From Adiantum capillus-veneris (lineage: Eukaryota > Streptophyta > Polypodiopsida > Polypodiales > Pteridaceae), in the NCBI GenBank assembly GCA_014529385.2, contig CM043971.1, positions 84,797,340-84,857,339 on the forward strand: a DNA stretch of 60,000 nucleotides, in the 5' to 3' direction. The position numbers and the translations under genes were made by a program. Below the pieces are notes generated by a model, which was not told the DNA's origin, did no database searches, and worked only from the letters and a program-made list of their open reading frames with translations. Every line of letters begins with the position of its first letter. Within the stretch, counting starts at the first letter, position 1. This document shows, one piece after another, positions 42,787 through 53,189 of the stretch.

Positions 42787-42816
42787 TCTAGACATCATAC
42801 GTGTATGATGTCTAGA
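42787..42816. repeat. Palindrome 3
   Basis: TCTAGACATCATAC-GT-GTATGATGTCTAGA: fourteen-base arms, two-base spacer; the longest of the three. Confidence 0.96.
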
Positions 42817-43112
42817 CCCCTTTTTTTGACATACTACAGTATTTTTGACACCTCAAGTACTTTTATCACATCTTCAATAGTTTGCCATCAAATTTTCTTT
42901 ATCTTTGGATATCATTTGACCTATTTTTACCCATATGGTGGAAATGTCAGTGTACAAATCCCATTCATGGTATCCATGTCCATCTTACAACTTTTTTTAA
43001 CTTACAAGCACAATCCAAAGTACTTATGTGTTCCATATATTTTTTTTTATATAAAAATGTTTTATTATCCCAAAGTTTGTATTTCTTGATCTTTTAGCAT
43101 AAATATTATTCT

Positions 43113-43140
43113 GATTAGAAGGCCATAACCCCTTCTAATC
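43113..43140. repeat. Stem-loop GATTAGAAGG-CCATAACC-CCTTCTAATC
   Basis: A perfect ten-base stem with an eight-base loop. The partner copy at 49725-49752 keeps the same stem length and loop length. Confidence 0.85.
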
Positions 43141-43557
43141 CAAGTGTCTCATCCCTCATCAACATCTTATCAGTCTTTTTCTTTGACAAATCAATAAGGC
43201 TCCATTTTCTCTTGCGTTTTTCAATACATGAAGCCATAAAGTAAAGAAGCCCAAGAAATCTTTAAAAATTTCATTAATAGTACAAGAATATCAAACTTGT
43301 TTTTGTTTATTTAGGACAGATATAGTATATGCCCATTAGGGTTCATGGAATCCAACCTTCCCAAGTTTGTATGTCAATTACACTAATTATACACCTCTTA
43401 GCAAACCAAGTGGCAGAGAGCCCTTAATTTTGACGCGGTATCCAGCCACAACAAATGTCAAACCATGAAGCAAAAAGGAACAGTTGCCTTTAGGGGCGTC
43501 TTTCAAAATATACCCGACCTTGTGAATGCCAAAAGAAAGTTTTGTAACACACCATCA

Positions 43558-43772
43558 AAACAACCAGTATCAAACAAGTCCAACATCAGTACCTCAGCCG
43601 GGGTATACCCCCAAACCCCAAACAACCAGTATCAAAAAAGTCCAACACTAGTACGCAGCCAGGGCAACCCCCCAACTCCCAATTAGCCAGTATTTGTGCG
43701 ACCTGTATCAAGCTAGAGGAAACAACTAGTAACAGTAAAAAACATTCGGGGTATACCCCCCATCCCCAAAAG
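43558..43772 (+). repeat. Tandem repeat, unit about 63 bases
   Basis: Units starting 'acaaccagtatcaaa' at about 43558 and 43621, each ending in a C-rich 'ggtatacccccaaacccc' type stretch. A partial third C-rich end lies at 43746-43770. Confidence 0.85.
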
Positions 43773-44001
43773 ATTTTTTTGAACAGTATGCAAACGCAGT
43801 ATGTCTTCTATCCATGCATTGAATCATTAGAGTATTGTATTGTCAAGCCAAGTGGCAACAACCAATATAACGTGCCCCAATATTTAAGGTATAACTTAAT
43901 CAAGCCAATGAGCAGTTTACGCAGAGCTACTTAGAACCATAAACTAGTTGCAGGATCATAGCTTTCCCAAAAGTGTTAGACCATTCAACCATTACCACAT
44001 A

Positions 44002-44140
44002 CTGTCAAGCATAGCCAACCCACACAATGGGCCTTACCAGGCTAAGTGACGGGGATCAAGATATCACACATCTAGTAGTGCCTCAAACTGTCAAGCAAAT
44101 CCAACCAACATAGTGGGCCTTACCGGGCTAAGCGACAGGG
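44002..44140 (+). repeat. Tandem repeat, period about 85 bases
   Basis: Two copies of 'ctgtcaagca...gggccttacc...ggctaag' at about 44002-44055 and 44087-44140. Confidence 0.8.
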
Positions 44141-44368
44141 TACACCAACCAATAAGCCCGGTTGTTTATATTATCCTAAGACAAGTATGAAAAAGGAGAG
44201 AAAAATCATAATATCAAGCTAAAAAAAATAGTAGCCAACCTGTGTCGGTTGAGTTGCAAGCTCCATGATTGGTACAGCAGAGAGTGAACAAACACACACA
44301 GTCCTAACTTTTTATGCAAGTAAAACACACAAGGTTAAGTGAGGGGCAGAATGCACCCTCACCTCTTT

Positions 44369-44597
44369 AGAACCATACGATTCAAAAAGAGAATTGACAA
44401 AGGTAAATAAAAACGAGTACACACATTTTTTCATTAATTATATGTATGTTAGAAATAGAATTTTGATGTTTTAATTACATCTAAGAGGGAAAAAAATAAA
44501 GTAGCAGCAGTAGATGTTTCCTACTTAGTCTGATCGAATAGCATTTGAATCCAAAGATAAAAGAAGTCGGAATCCTTACTTGCAACCATCATGCAAA
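44369..44597 (+). repeat. Dispersed direct repeat, copy 1 (partner 55041-55274)
   Basis: About 230 bases, from 'gaaccatacgattcaaaaag' to 'cttacttgcaaccatcatg', matching 55041-55274 at roughly 85% by eye. Confidence 0.85.
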
Positions 44598-45390
44598 CAA
44601 AAAAATCGTCAACATTTTCATTTAGGCATAAAATGAAGGTATAAGATGGACCCGACAATTGTTATCCATGTCCCTCTTATCCATGCATTCAAATATGTTT
44701 GAAGATGACATAAAAATTCTTTTCTAGAGCCATATATGCTTATGGCCTTCTAGAGTAGATACTCTAGTCTTATGATGTGTAAAAAAACACTGTTACGGAA
44801 TAATTGATGCCACGTTTAAGGGCACAAATATACTCTATCACACATAGCTATGAAGTAGACCATTCAGGCCTAGTGTTTAGCTAATGGATAGACAATAGTA
44901 CTCATGATTATAGTAACAAGCTTTGAAAAAATGTTTATTAGAGTACTTCATGTAATACGTTAAAAGGAGTTAGTGCTTATTTGCTCGACCATCTCTTTCT
45001 TGTAAACAAGCATTGATTTTATCTCATTAAGCAAAGCTCTATATCGTTAGAAAATAGCCTCATTAGCTTATTGATAATAAAAAAATTGCTACTATTGTGC
45101 CTGTCTGCATTCTATTCAAAGTAGACCGCAATAATATTTCTTTAAATGTGTGATCGAGGTAGTAGTAAAAGTAAAGTAAATTTTAATTATCACTTTTACT
45201 AAACAGTATGTTACTTTTTGCAATGGTAAGAATAACATGTAAAATTCTTATAAAACTATCAACTAAAGGGACATTTTATACCTTTGGCCATTGTATTAAA
45301 TTGAACAATGCAAGTATGAATGCTCACTAGAACTCTGTTGGAATATAACCAGTGCCTTGGAAAGCAAAAATAAAAGTAAACAACAGCTTG
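44598..45390. other. AT-rich noncoding sequence
   Basis: No recognised gene or repeat structure. It lies between a dispersed repeat and the first MITE-like element. Confidence 0.35.
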
Positions 45391-45657
45391 CACAAGAAGT
45401 TTTGAACAAATTCTCACAATAATTCCCACATTGTGACTCACCTCAACATCATGAGCTTCTGTGAGGGAGGCACCGCATACCTAACTAGGTACGATTGGGG
45501 GCAGGGGATTGCCGGCCCGGTGGTCCCCTGCCCCCAATCGTACCTAGCTAGGTATGCGATGCCTGTTGAATAGAAGCTCATGATGTTATTCATTGTATGA
45601 AAAACACTGGAAAAGACTCTGTTTTCCTACATGATAAAATTTCTAAAACTTCTTGTG
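45391..45657. mobile_element. MITE-like foldback element, copy 1
   Basis: 267 bases with terminal inverted repeats CACAAGAAGTTTT...AAAACTTCTTGTG. The centre is a long inverted repeat ('aacatcatgagcttct', 'gcatacctaactaggtacga', 'ttgggggcagggga' and their complements) closing on a GGCC-rich tip near 45513. No coding capacity. No certain target duplication. Confidence 0.8.
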
Positions 45658-45775
45658 AATTGGGCAGCAGAGGCCGACGCATTGTTATCATAGGTTATTG
45701 AATTTTTCTCCATTTGGACAAAGTCGATTGTGTATTTTTTATTTCCTTCCAATAAGTGCTGGTTTGGAGGTTTGA

Positions 45776-45958
45776 TTTTAGGGAATGCGCAGTTAGGAGA
45801 ACTTGCTTCGAATTATTTACTGTTAGCTTGTGTGTGAATATGTGTGGAGTAAATCCAATTAGATTACTGTTATTTACTGTTAGCTTGTGTGTGAATTATT
45901 TACTGTTAGCTTGTGTGTGAATATGTGTGGAGTAAATCCAATTAGATTAAGGCTACTT
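45776..45958 (+). repeat. Tandem repeat between the two MITE copies
   Basis: The unit 'ttatttactgttagcttgtg' occurs three times (about 45817, 45869 and 45895). 'gaatatgtgtggagtaaatc' plus 'caattagatta' follows the first and last. Confidence 0.85.
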
Positions 45959-46237
45959 CGCAAGAAGTTTTGGACAAATTCTCACAATATTTCCCACATT
46001 GTGACTTGCCTCAACATCATGAGCTTCTGTGAGGGAGGCGCCGCATACCTAGCTAGGTACGATTGAGGTCAAGGGACCGCCGGCCCGGTGGGGGGGCCGG
46101 TGGTCCCTTGCCCCCAATCGTACCTAGCTAGGTATGGGGTGCCTCTCGAGCAGAAGCTCATGATGTTATGCATTGTATGAAAAACACTGAGAAAGACTCC
46201 ATTTTCCTACATGAGAAAATTTCTAAATCTTCTTGTG
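45959..46237. mobile_element. MITE-like foldback element, copy 2
   Basis: 279 bases, same family and orientation as copy 1: CGCAAGAAGTTTT...TCTTCTTGTG ends and the same nested inverted centre, with a longer G-rich tip (ggtgggggggccgg near 46090). CTT stands on both sides (45956-45958 and 46238-46240), a possible three-base target duplication. Confidence 0.78.
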
Positions 46238-47155
46238 CTTCTTGCTACCAAACTAAAGACTTAAAGGCTCATGTGAAGCTCTCAGCAATGGCGCACGATT
46301 GAAAGACTAGCATAGTGTCTGAGCAAGCCACAATACATTGAACGTGCATGTGTGTGTAGGGTTAATGTTCCACTCAACCCTTTGAGGCTTTAAATAATGT
46401 TATTTCACACGCGCATGCGCACGCGCGTACGTGTGTGTGTGTGTGTGTGTGTGTGCACGCGCGCGCGCACACGCCTATGTGTGTCTACTCAATAGAGAGT
46501 GAGAAAAGGAAGGAATGTGAGCGTGCTAGAGCACAGTGGACTTGTGTATTTGTTATGCTTCCTTCCACGCATGGCAATTTTCTTTGTTGGCTTTTTGCTT
46601 ATTATCCTTGTCATTGATGTTATTGAAGAGTTAATTTAAAATTATATTTAGTTTTGGTTCACACCTTGAGCAAGAGTGTTCACTAAATTAAGGATTTAAT
46701 AAAGACCTTACAATATGTTTTTGATTGTCAAATTATAGATTTTTTCAAAAAAGAAACGGTAGGAAAAAAGATTTTTGACCACTCAGTCCAAATTATATCC
46801 AATGTAGAATTATATTTTCCTTATTCGGTTTACAAAAGGGGGGCAAAACTTGAAGTTTTCCTTGTTTTAATTGTCAAAACTTGAAGCTTTTTACTATAAT
46901 GCATTAGAACGTGTATCTATCTCTTGGTTTTCTTTCTTTAAAACACAAACTCAACATAACCAGGGATTTAAAGAAGTGTGGCTGGTTAAACAATCTGTCC
47001 CTGGCTAGGATACAGTTCCAAATTGGGTTCTGAGTTGTCGCTAGTATAGAGAGGTTTAGAATATAACTTAGGAGGTAACTTTCCATATTTCAACTCCTTA
47101 GCTTAACGTCCAAAACAATGTGAGGCAATAGGAGTTAATATTTTGTCAATGAACA

Positions 47156-47156
<1 letters not shown>
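46238..47156. other. Noncoding sequence with alternating purine-pyrimidine tract
   Basis: No gene is recognised. About 46407-46475 is a tract of GC/GT/CA alternation (acgcgcatgcgcacgcgcg, then (GT)n, then cacgcgcgcgcgcacacgc), a typical Z-DNA-prone sequence. Confidence 0.6.

Positions 47157-47216
<60 letters not shown>
47157..47216 (+). repeat. (GT)n microsatellite
   Basis: About 60 bases of GT repeat. Confidence 0.97.
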
Positions 47217-47218
<2 letters not shown>

Positions 47219-47221
47219 GCT

Positions 47222-47302
47222 TATTTATGTTAATATATAAGCACAAATGAATATACAAGTTCAAAAGACAGCTCTGTTTAGACAAGTGACCAAGGGCATC
47301 AG
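47222..47302 (+). repeat. Direct repeat flanking ORF-X copy 1, left
   Basis: 'ttaatatataagcacaaatg...caagttcaaaagacagct...agtgaccaagggca' matches 49191-49266. The two repeats bracket the ORF-X copy at 47.65-48.96 kb. Confidence 0.85.
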
Positions 47303-47649
47303 AAAAATAACTAAGATCACAAGTGCAGACGTGCTTACCTGAATCTCCAAAATCTTTACAAAAGATACTCTACTTATCACAAGCACACCCTGGGATAGTA
47401 TTGTGTCGTAAAAAATCATTGCTGTATAGACAAAATTTTAATAGGATGATGGTAAATCGAACCAATAAGGACATTATCTAACATTTTGTGGTTGCAAAAA
47501 AGTAAGTCAAAACACTCACAAAATATTTCTTTGGGTGAAAACCAGTCCAAGAGCTCATTCTGGTACATACAGTATATATAGATAGAGTTTGATGTAGCAA
47601 AATTCTTAAAGAGATGCATCCTTCCACATGGAGCACAAAAGTATTGACG

Positions 47650-48960
47650 ATTACAAGTCAAACAGGTGCTGTATGGGGGTATTTCTACCTCTACCTCTAG
47701 TAAAGCTGCGAGATTTTCCTTTGTTAAAGCTAGAAGTACTTAAAGAGTTATCGGGGGTGGTTAAAGAGTTAGGTCCTCATCCTCAATACATGGCTTAGGT
47801 AACCCAGTATTGATTGTGACTCCTTTGTAATTGGCATAAGTAGTGCGGTATGTGCCAGGCTCATCAGATTTGAGTTCCTTAAGAATATCAAGCATGAGCT
47901 CATATATAAAGCAATCTGAGCAATAACCAGCTTCTTGGCATGTCGTCCCAACCAGAAGCGTATGAGGGATAGATAAAAGTCCACAAGTTTCTCAAGGAAG
48001 AGATGATCCAAGTGATTAAGAATATGCGAGATAGCATGGTCAAACCACATGATGTTGGACTAACAAAAGGCTTTAGGGTTTAGGGTATGTGCACACACAT
48101 TTAAGATAAGTCTGGAAAGCATCCCAAATAGACTCAGTGTAGAAGTCAGGATTGCTTTTTGCAAACTCCATGTTGCCTTTCGTACGCATATGCAACCTTG
48201 CATTAGATGAACACTTAGAATGTTTAACAAAGTTGAGGCTAAAGGGAGCCTTGATCAGTTCCCCTTTGTCCAAGAACTGTCATCCTTTCATAACTTTGAG
48301 CTCACTTTGAGTCTACAATCCTCTATTGTGGACGTCGGGAGGTTGGTTAGATATACCCATGTTTCGCTAAGAATAGGTGCCAAGAAGGCCTTGTTGGGGA
48401 GGACCCAAAGCTGATTGTCCACACCAAAAGACTCAACCTCAATTTGTCTAACAGGTAAAGACGGAAAAACTTTAGATACTTTGGGTACCATCTCTAACAT
48501 GTTAGAGTCATTAAGGGAACATAGGTTATTTTGAAACTCCTTGACGACTTCCAAAGTGGCACTATACTTACAAAAGATGCCACTAGATTGAAGGATAGCC
48601 AAGGTAGTAGGGGTACTAATAAAAGTTGGGTTAAGGCCACATAATTTATTAAGAAAGTTAGATAGTTTAGCCCCCGAAGAAGAGAACTGAGACACCTCTT
48701 CGTTGTATTGTAAAGAGAGTATAGGCAATTGAGCAATGTATTGGGAAATCATAGCTATACCATCCTTACTGTCCTTGTCTAAAGTTGTCAAGATCTTGAC
48801 CCAATCATTAAAGGAAAGCATGTGCAAGATAGAAGATTTTTTATCTGAAGCTAGAGCCGATTCATAAAAAAGTTATGAAGCCTCCAAGTTGCTAATACAT
48901 TTTAGGAAGAGGGAAGTTGCCACAAAAAGTGGTTCAGAAGTTAATTCCGGGCCTTGAGAA
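47650..48960 (-). pseudogene. ORF-X copy 1: unknown protein, decayed
   Basis: The best open part is 48827-48288 (179 residues, 'MHMLSFNDWVKILTTLDKDS', 'GAKLSNFLNKLCGLNPTFIS', 'LCSLNDSNMLEMVPKVSKVF', 'VDNQLWVLPNKAFLAP'). It continues in other frames with 'SKCSSNARLHMRTKGNMEFA', 'SIWDAFQTYLKC' and 'IMWFDHAISHILNHLDHLF' (48050-47769). It ends in a basic segment 'KGKSRSFTRGRGR' near 47690. The same order of blocks occurs at 53.2-54.5 kb, so this was once a real protein of about 400 residues. I do not recognise the family. The Arg/Gly-rich end suggests nucleic-acid binding. Confidence 0.6.
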
Positions 48961-49190
48961 AGAGCAAGGGCATGTAACAAACAAAATGATGTGTTAGTCA
49001 GAAACTACTTAGGGTAGGAAGTTACAATGCTTTTGGCTTTTTGGAAAACCCTTAAACCGACCGGCAAGGTCAAAAGACTATGATAGTCGTGAGCAAGTTT
49101 CCAGAATTATAGTCTAAGAAGGACTACCTAGCATCAACCAACCTAAATAGGAATTATAGACAGTGGGTCCAACTTGTGTGTGGCTGATTT

Positions 49191-49266
49191 ATTTTAATAT
49201 ATAAACACAAATGAACATACAAGTTCAAAAGACAGCTGGCTTTAGATAAGTGACCAAGGGTAGCAC
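49191..49266 (+). repeat. Direct repeat flanking ORF-X copy 1, right
   Basis: Partner of 47222-47302 ('ttaatatataaacacaaatg...caagttcaaaagacagct'). Confidence 0.85.
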
Positions 49267-49499
49267 AAAAGAAACTTAGTCTTAGAATTATTTTTGTACA
49301 TTGCTGTAAGAATGAGGTCTCATTCTAATATATAAGTACAAAGGATAATTTGTGCTATCTGTTCCATAGAGTGATAATAGTATGGTATGTCAAATGCAGA
49401 CAACAACTAAGCCAAAAAAATCCCAAGAAAGGATAGAGTCCTCACCTACATCCATCCAAACAAGACAAAAAAAAGGTTAGCCTTGAATGTGATTTACAG

Positions 49500-51015
49500 G
49501 TTTCAATGGACTTATATATCAATTGTTATCCATGTCCAACTTATAACTTTTTTAACTTAAAACTATTGTCCAAAGAGTTCATGTATTCTAGTGCTTTAAT
49601 TCATTTTAATGTTTGTATAATAGGTTACTATCCCTATGATTTATGGAAGTACTTATATGTATGGTTTTGATATAGACCCAATTTTTATTAGACAATAAAG
49701 AGATATTAACATACATATCATTTTGATCAGAAGGCCACCACCCCTTTTGATCCAAGTGTCTTAATTCCCATATTAACCCATAAGTCAACCCTTCAATACC
49801 ATAAATTACTTTGTAAGATTGTCGATCTATAACTCATCTAGCTCTTTCAAGTGCGATATACCTATTCTTAACCATAAAGCCATAAAGTAACCTAACCTAT
49901 GCCATCAGATACCTCCCACACAAAAAATTCTTTTGTTTGGTTTAGGCATCAAACTTTGCTAAGTGTATCAAGAAAACCCGGATCTCACATACCCAATTGG
50001 ATAAGCGTTATCCAACATACCTTAGATTGCATCAGCAAGGGCATGCCTAATGTAAGAAAACCTACTAAATCCAGTCTACTTAGCCACAATACAATTAAAA
50101 CATTTAGTGTACAATCCAACCCCTAGTGAACAATATAGTACATTAAAAGTCGTATCCTTATTTGTTAGGAGCCTGATAGAAACCCGATGGAATAAAAGAC
50201 ACACAAAGTATGCAAAAAAAAGATCGACCTTTATAATACGCACACACCCCCAGTCCACAAAACAGAGTCCAAGTAATAGACACCCTTTGGGGCTGGGAGT
50301 ATCCAATAGTTTCTACACCATCATTTTTCATACAAATGTCGAGGGTATACCATACCAACCAACCACCCCACTTCTCTTTTAAAAAGAAAAAAACTTAGGT
50401 AGCCTAGTACCAAGATACAATCCTAACAAAACCAGAATCACGGTAGTAACCAGTAACCAATCTCATAACGCCAATTTGGCCTTCAAAAAATGGCATTTTC
50501 TACAGCTAGGATAGCTTTATGCAAGGGTTTCTAGGCACCAAACCAAGGTGTATTTAGCCTTTCCACAAATCCTCAAGTGTTCTGTTTGGAGCATAACACA
50601 CTATATGTAATAAAAAAATGCCTAACACAGTAAAAGGCCAGAGAGAACTAGTCAATGAACATCAATGCGATATGTAAGGGCTGGTCACATGCACAAGGCC
50701 CAAAAACACCAAACCAACCTCCCAACACACATCACGATTTTCTCTGTTATAAATGGGTTCTGCGTACTATGGTGTATTAACATCCACCCTTCAAAAGGTG
50801 ACAATGTAGAGTAATGAAAAATTGTAGTAAAATAGCCCAGTCCATTGTGGTAGGGTACCAACCTGTGAAGCCTCCTTATGTTCAAGAACATCCATAGCCA
50901 CACAATAAGAGACTAATCAGAACAAGCCCTCAGAACTCTCTCTCACATACACACACGACACGCAAAAGCCAAGGCTAAGTGAGGGGCATAGAGCAACCCT
51001 TACCTGGTTTAAATA
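49500..51015. repeat. Dispersed repeat, copy 2 (partner 42960-44350)
   Basis: Shares with copy 1 'ccatgtccaacttataactttt' (about 49532), the stem-loop at 49725-49752 followed by CAAGTGTCT, and 'aaggctaagtgaggggca' (about 50971). It lies directly downstream, in the minus-strand sense, of the RT pseudogene. Confidence 0.55.
49725..49752. repeat. Stem-loop GATCAGAAGG-CCACCACC-CCTTTTGATC
   Basis: A ten-base stem with one G-T wobble and an eight-base loop, the counterpart of 43113-43140. Stem changes are paired or wobble-tolerant. Confidence 0.8.
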
Positions 51016-51142
51016 GTAAAAATTATATGGTAAGTGCTCTGAGTAGTCCCAAGCCAGGCGAGTCACCCTTGATCTACTTATCATCATATTAATATCTCAA
51101 GGTGAATGCTATCCAGCAATAGTCTCTATGTTTAATCCAGTT

Positions 51143-51160
51143 GGGGGGGGGGGGGGGGGG
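51143..51160 (+). repeat. Poly-G tract (18 G)
   Basis: An uninterrupted G run in AT-rich sequence. Confidence 0.95.
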
Positions 51161-51369
51161 TGGTTGTTAATATTACAGTGTTGGCATGCAAGAATAAAGA
51201 ATCATTGCGTTTACAGGTTAAGGGGTAGAGAGTGAGGCAAAGAGTGAGAAAATGGGGTGTGAAGCCAAAATATCCATATCCCCGCCATGATGTAGATACT
51301 CAAGTGTTCTAATGCCAAAGTAAGGGGGTCATGTCCCTAATAGGGGAGGTTCATGCACGGGTTACACCC

Positions 51370-51393
51370 GGGGGGGGGGGGGGGTGGGGGGGG
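51370..51393 (+). repeat. Poly-G tract (15 G, T, 8 G)
   Basis: A second G run 210 bases after the first. Confidence 0.95.
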
Positions 51394-51559
51394 AGCGCAT
51401 GAAGGGGTGCATCCCATGTTGCTAGTAAAAAAGATGATGTTGCCAGAAGCCTTAGAAACGCATGGGAATAGTTTAATGAGAGTGGTTACCTTTTTCTTTG
51501 ATAAATTCAATGGTAGTAAATTGAAATTTATCTCGCTTTGAACTATATCTTGTTGTTGT

Positions 51560-53000
51560 AAATTATCCTTTATATGGTTCTAGTAGCGTAATTTTTAACG
51601 TTAGATAAGTTGTACTAGTTGTAAAAGATTCTCCATTTATTAAAATAATTATGTCAACCATGTCTTCTATTTTAAGCACATCTAGGAGATACATGTCCAT
51701 AAGTTGTCCTTTGAAAAATCTATTGTTTAAGCTAAGAATATCATCCATATAGCTTGTAGTATGTATAAATTGTGTGAGTCTTTCATGTGTTTTTGAGTTA
51801 TGTAATTGTCTGACATACACTTTGTATTCAAAGTAAGCCAGGTAAAGATTACATAGTACTAGTGAACAGGAGAATACCATAGGAATTCCTTTTTTTTGTC
51901 TAAAACAATTGCTTCTAGTTGGATAAAGCTATTGTTGAGAAGCCAATGGAGGTGAATTATTAATTCCATTTGGTTAAAGTGATAAGGGATAGTGTGCGTG
52001 TATTTTTTAACCCATATTGGTTCCTTAATGAGAGAAATAGCAAAGTAATGTTTTTTTGCCCTATTTTTAAAGGCAAGATCTATCAGCTCTTCTAAGATAG
52101 AGATTAAACCAATAGGTCCAAAAATGGCAATACCTTTCTAGCATTGTGTAATGTTCGTTGTATAATTGTGTAATTTGTTCAGGGAGGTTTAAAAATAGCT
52201 CGGTACTATTATTAATTATCCAAAATGGATTGTAGTTGATGTCGAGAAACTCACGTGTTGTTTTTTGTTTAGTTGCACAATGGTGTTCTAGTTTTGTGAG
52301 GACTAAATGCACTCTGTAATTTCTATATAAATTCCATTTGAGGCATCTGAGATCCATTTAAATTTACGTTTGTGTGCTTTGTAAGTGGGAAAGAGTACAT
52401 GTAGTTTTTTGTTAGAAGGATTCTAACGTAGTTCTTGAAGTTGTGTTGTAAGTAGAATCCCAGCATCATTTGGGTTAAGAGAAGAAATGGAGAATTTATC
52501 ACCATTCAATCTATTTAGTGTTGCCAAGTGCACCAGCTATTTACATATGATTGAAGCTATATTTCCAGCCTTATCTAGTCCCACCATAATGTATTTAGAT
52601 GCTAGATTTTTAATTTTTGTGAGTATATCAAGAGTATACTAAGTAGTGTCAGTACTAAGACATTGTGATTCATGTTTACTACTTTGTTCAAACAAGGTGT
52701 GAAAAGGTAATTGAGAGAGCATGGGGATCACCTTTGACTCCAGTTGGAGTTTATTAACCAAGTTGGTTAAACAGTTAAGAAGGGCAGCAAAATCTAAGTG
52801 AGGGTTAAGTGGCGGAAGGGAAATATGATTTAATCCTTTGTTAAGCAAAGCACAAATCTCATGATCCTCACAAATGTCTAAGTTTGAAGCACAAATTTTT
52901 GATACAAATTTATAAAATTGAGATGAAAACTCAATATGATTAATGCAGTAGGTGTGTTGTGTAGTCTTAAAAAGTTGGTATTGTCAAACCAATTTTTCAG
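51560..53000 (-). pseudogene. Reverse transcriptase pseudogene, Penelope-like or related type
   Basis: The minus strand reads, over shifting frames and stops, 'LNKGLNHISLPPLNP' and 'LDFAALLNCLTNLVNKL' (52848-52639), 'ASKYIMVGLDKAGNIASIIC', 'LHVLFPTYKAHKRKFKWISD', 'FWIINNSTELFLNLPEQI', 'LIIHLHWLLNNSFIQ', and finally 'LCNLYLAYFEYKV' and 'TTSYMDDILSLNNRFF' (51880-51563). The last is the catalytic box (Y-M-D-D) in the arrangement G-I-P-M...NLYL...Y-x-D-D-I-L-x-L-N-N. It is not Gypsy, Copia or L1-like. I saw no GIY-YIG endonuclease downstream. The exact clade is uncertain. Confidence 0.65.
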
Positions 53001-53189
53001 TGGATTTGTGTACTTCCATCCAAACATAATAGAATTAAGTAGGAAAGTATTACCAAAATGTTGATAAAAGATTTAAATGAAAATGGATTTAGCTGTATAT
53101 AATTCCAAAATTTTGTTTACAAAAAGACAATGCACAAAAATTTGGTTCTAAGCCTCCTTCTTACTAGTCAAGATCTTCTTGCCCGCTAG

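Larger units (their letters stand above)
42224..43100. repeat. Degenerate ~283-bp-period repeats, each headed by a palindrome
   Basis: Near-identical palindromes sit at 42224-42245, 42505-42528 and 42787-42816, with centres about 282 and 285 bases apart. The sequence between them is diverged but partly alignable: 'tatagctcatatcaagtttcatgaa' type phrases lie about 74 bases after the first two centres. A TTGAC...TTATCA...TTC pattern is shared after the first and third. Confidence 0.7.
42960..44350. repeat. Dispersed repeat, copy 1 (partner about 49500-51015)
   Basis: Shared landmarks in the same order in both copies: 'ccatgtccatcttacaactttt', the stem-loop GATTAGAAGG...CCTTCTAATC followed by CAAGTGTCT (43113-43149), and 'aaggttaagtgaggggca' (44332-44349). 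The copies are strongly diverged between landmarks. It may be the 3' region of the RT-bearing family. Confidence 0.55.

Noticed and set aside
42224-42816. CRISPR-like array because of spaced palindromes
   Set aside because: Spacing is about 283 bases, spacers are partly homologous, there are no cas genes, and the DNA is a plant nuclear sequence.
50076-50310. Cys-rich 76-codon minus-strand frame
   Set aside because: It lies within a dispersed repeat and is not preserved in the partner copy.
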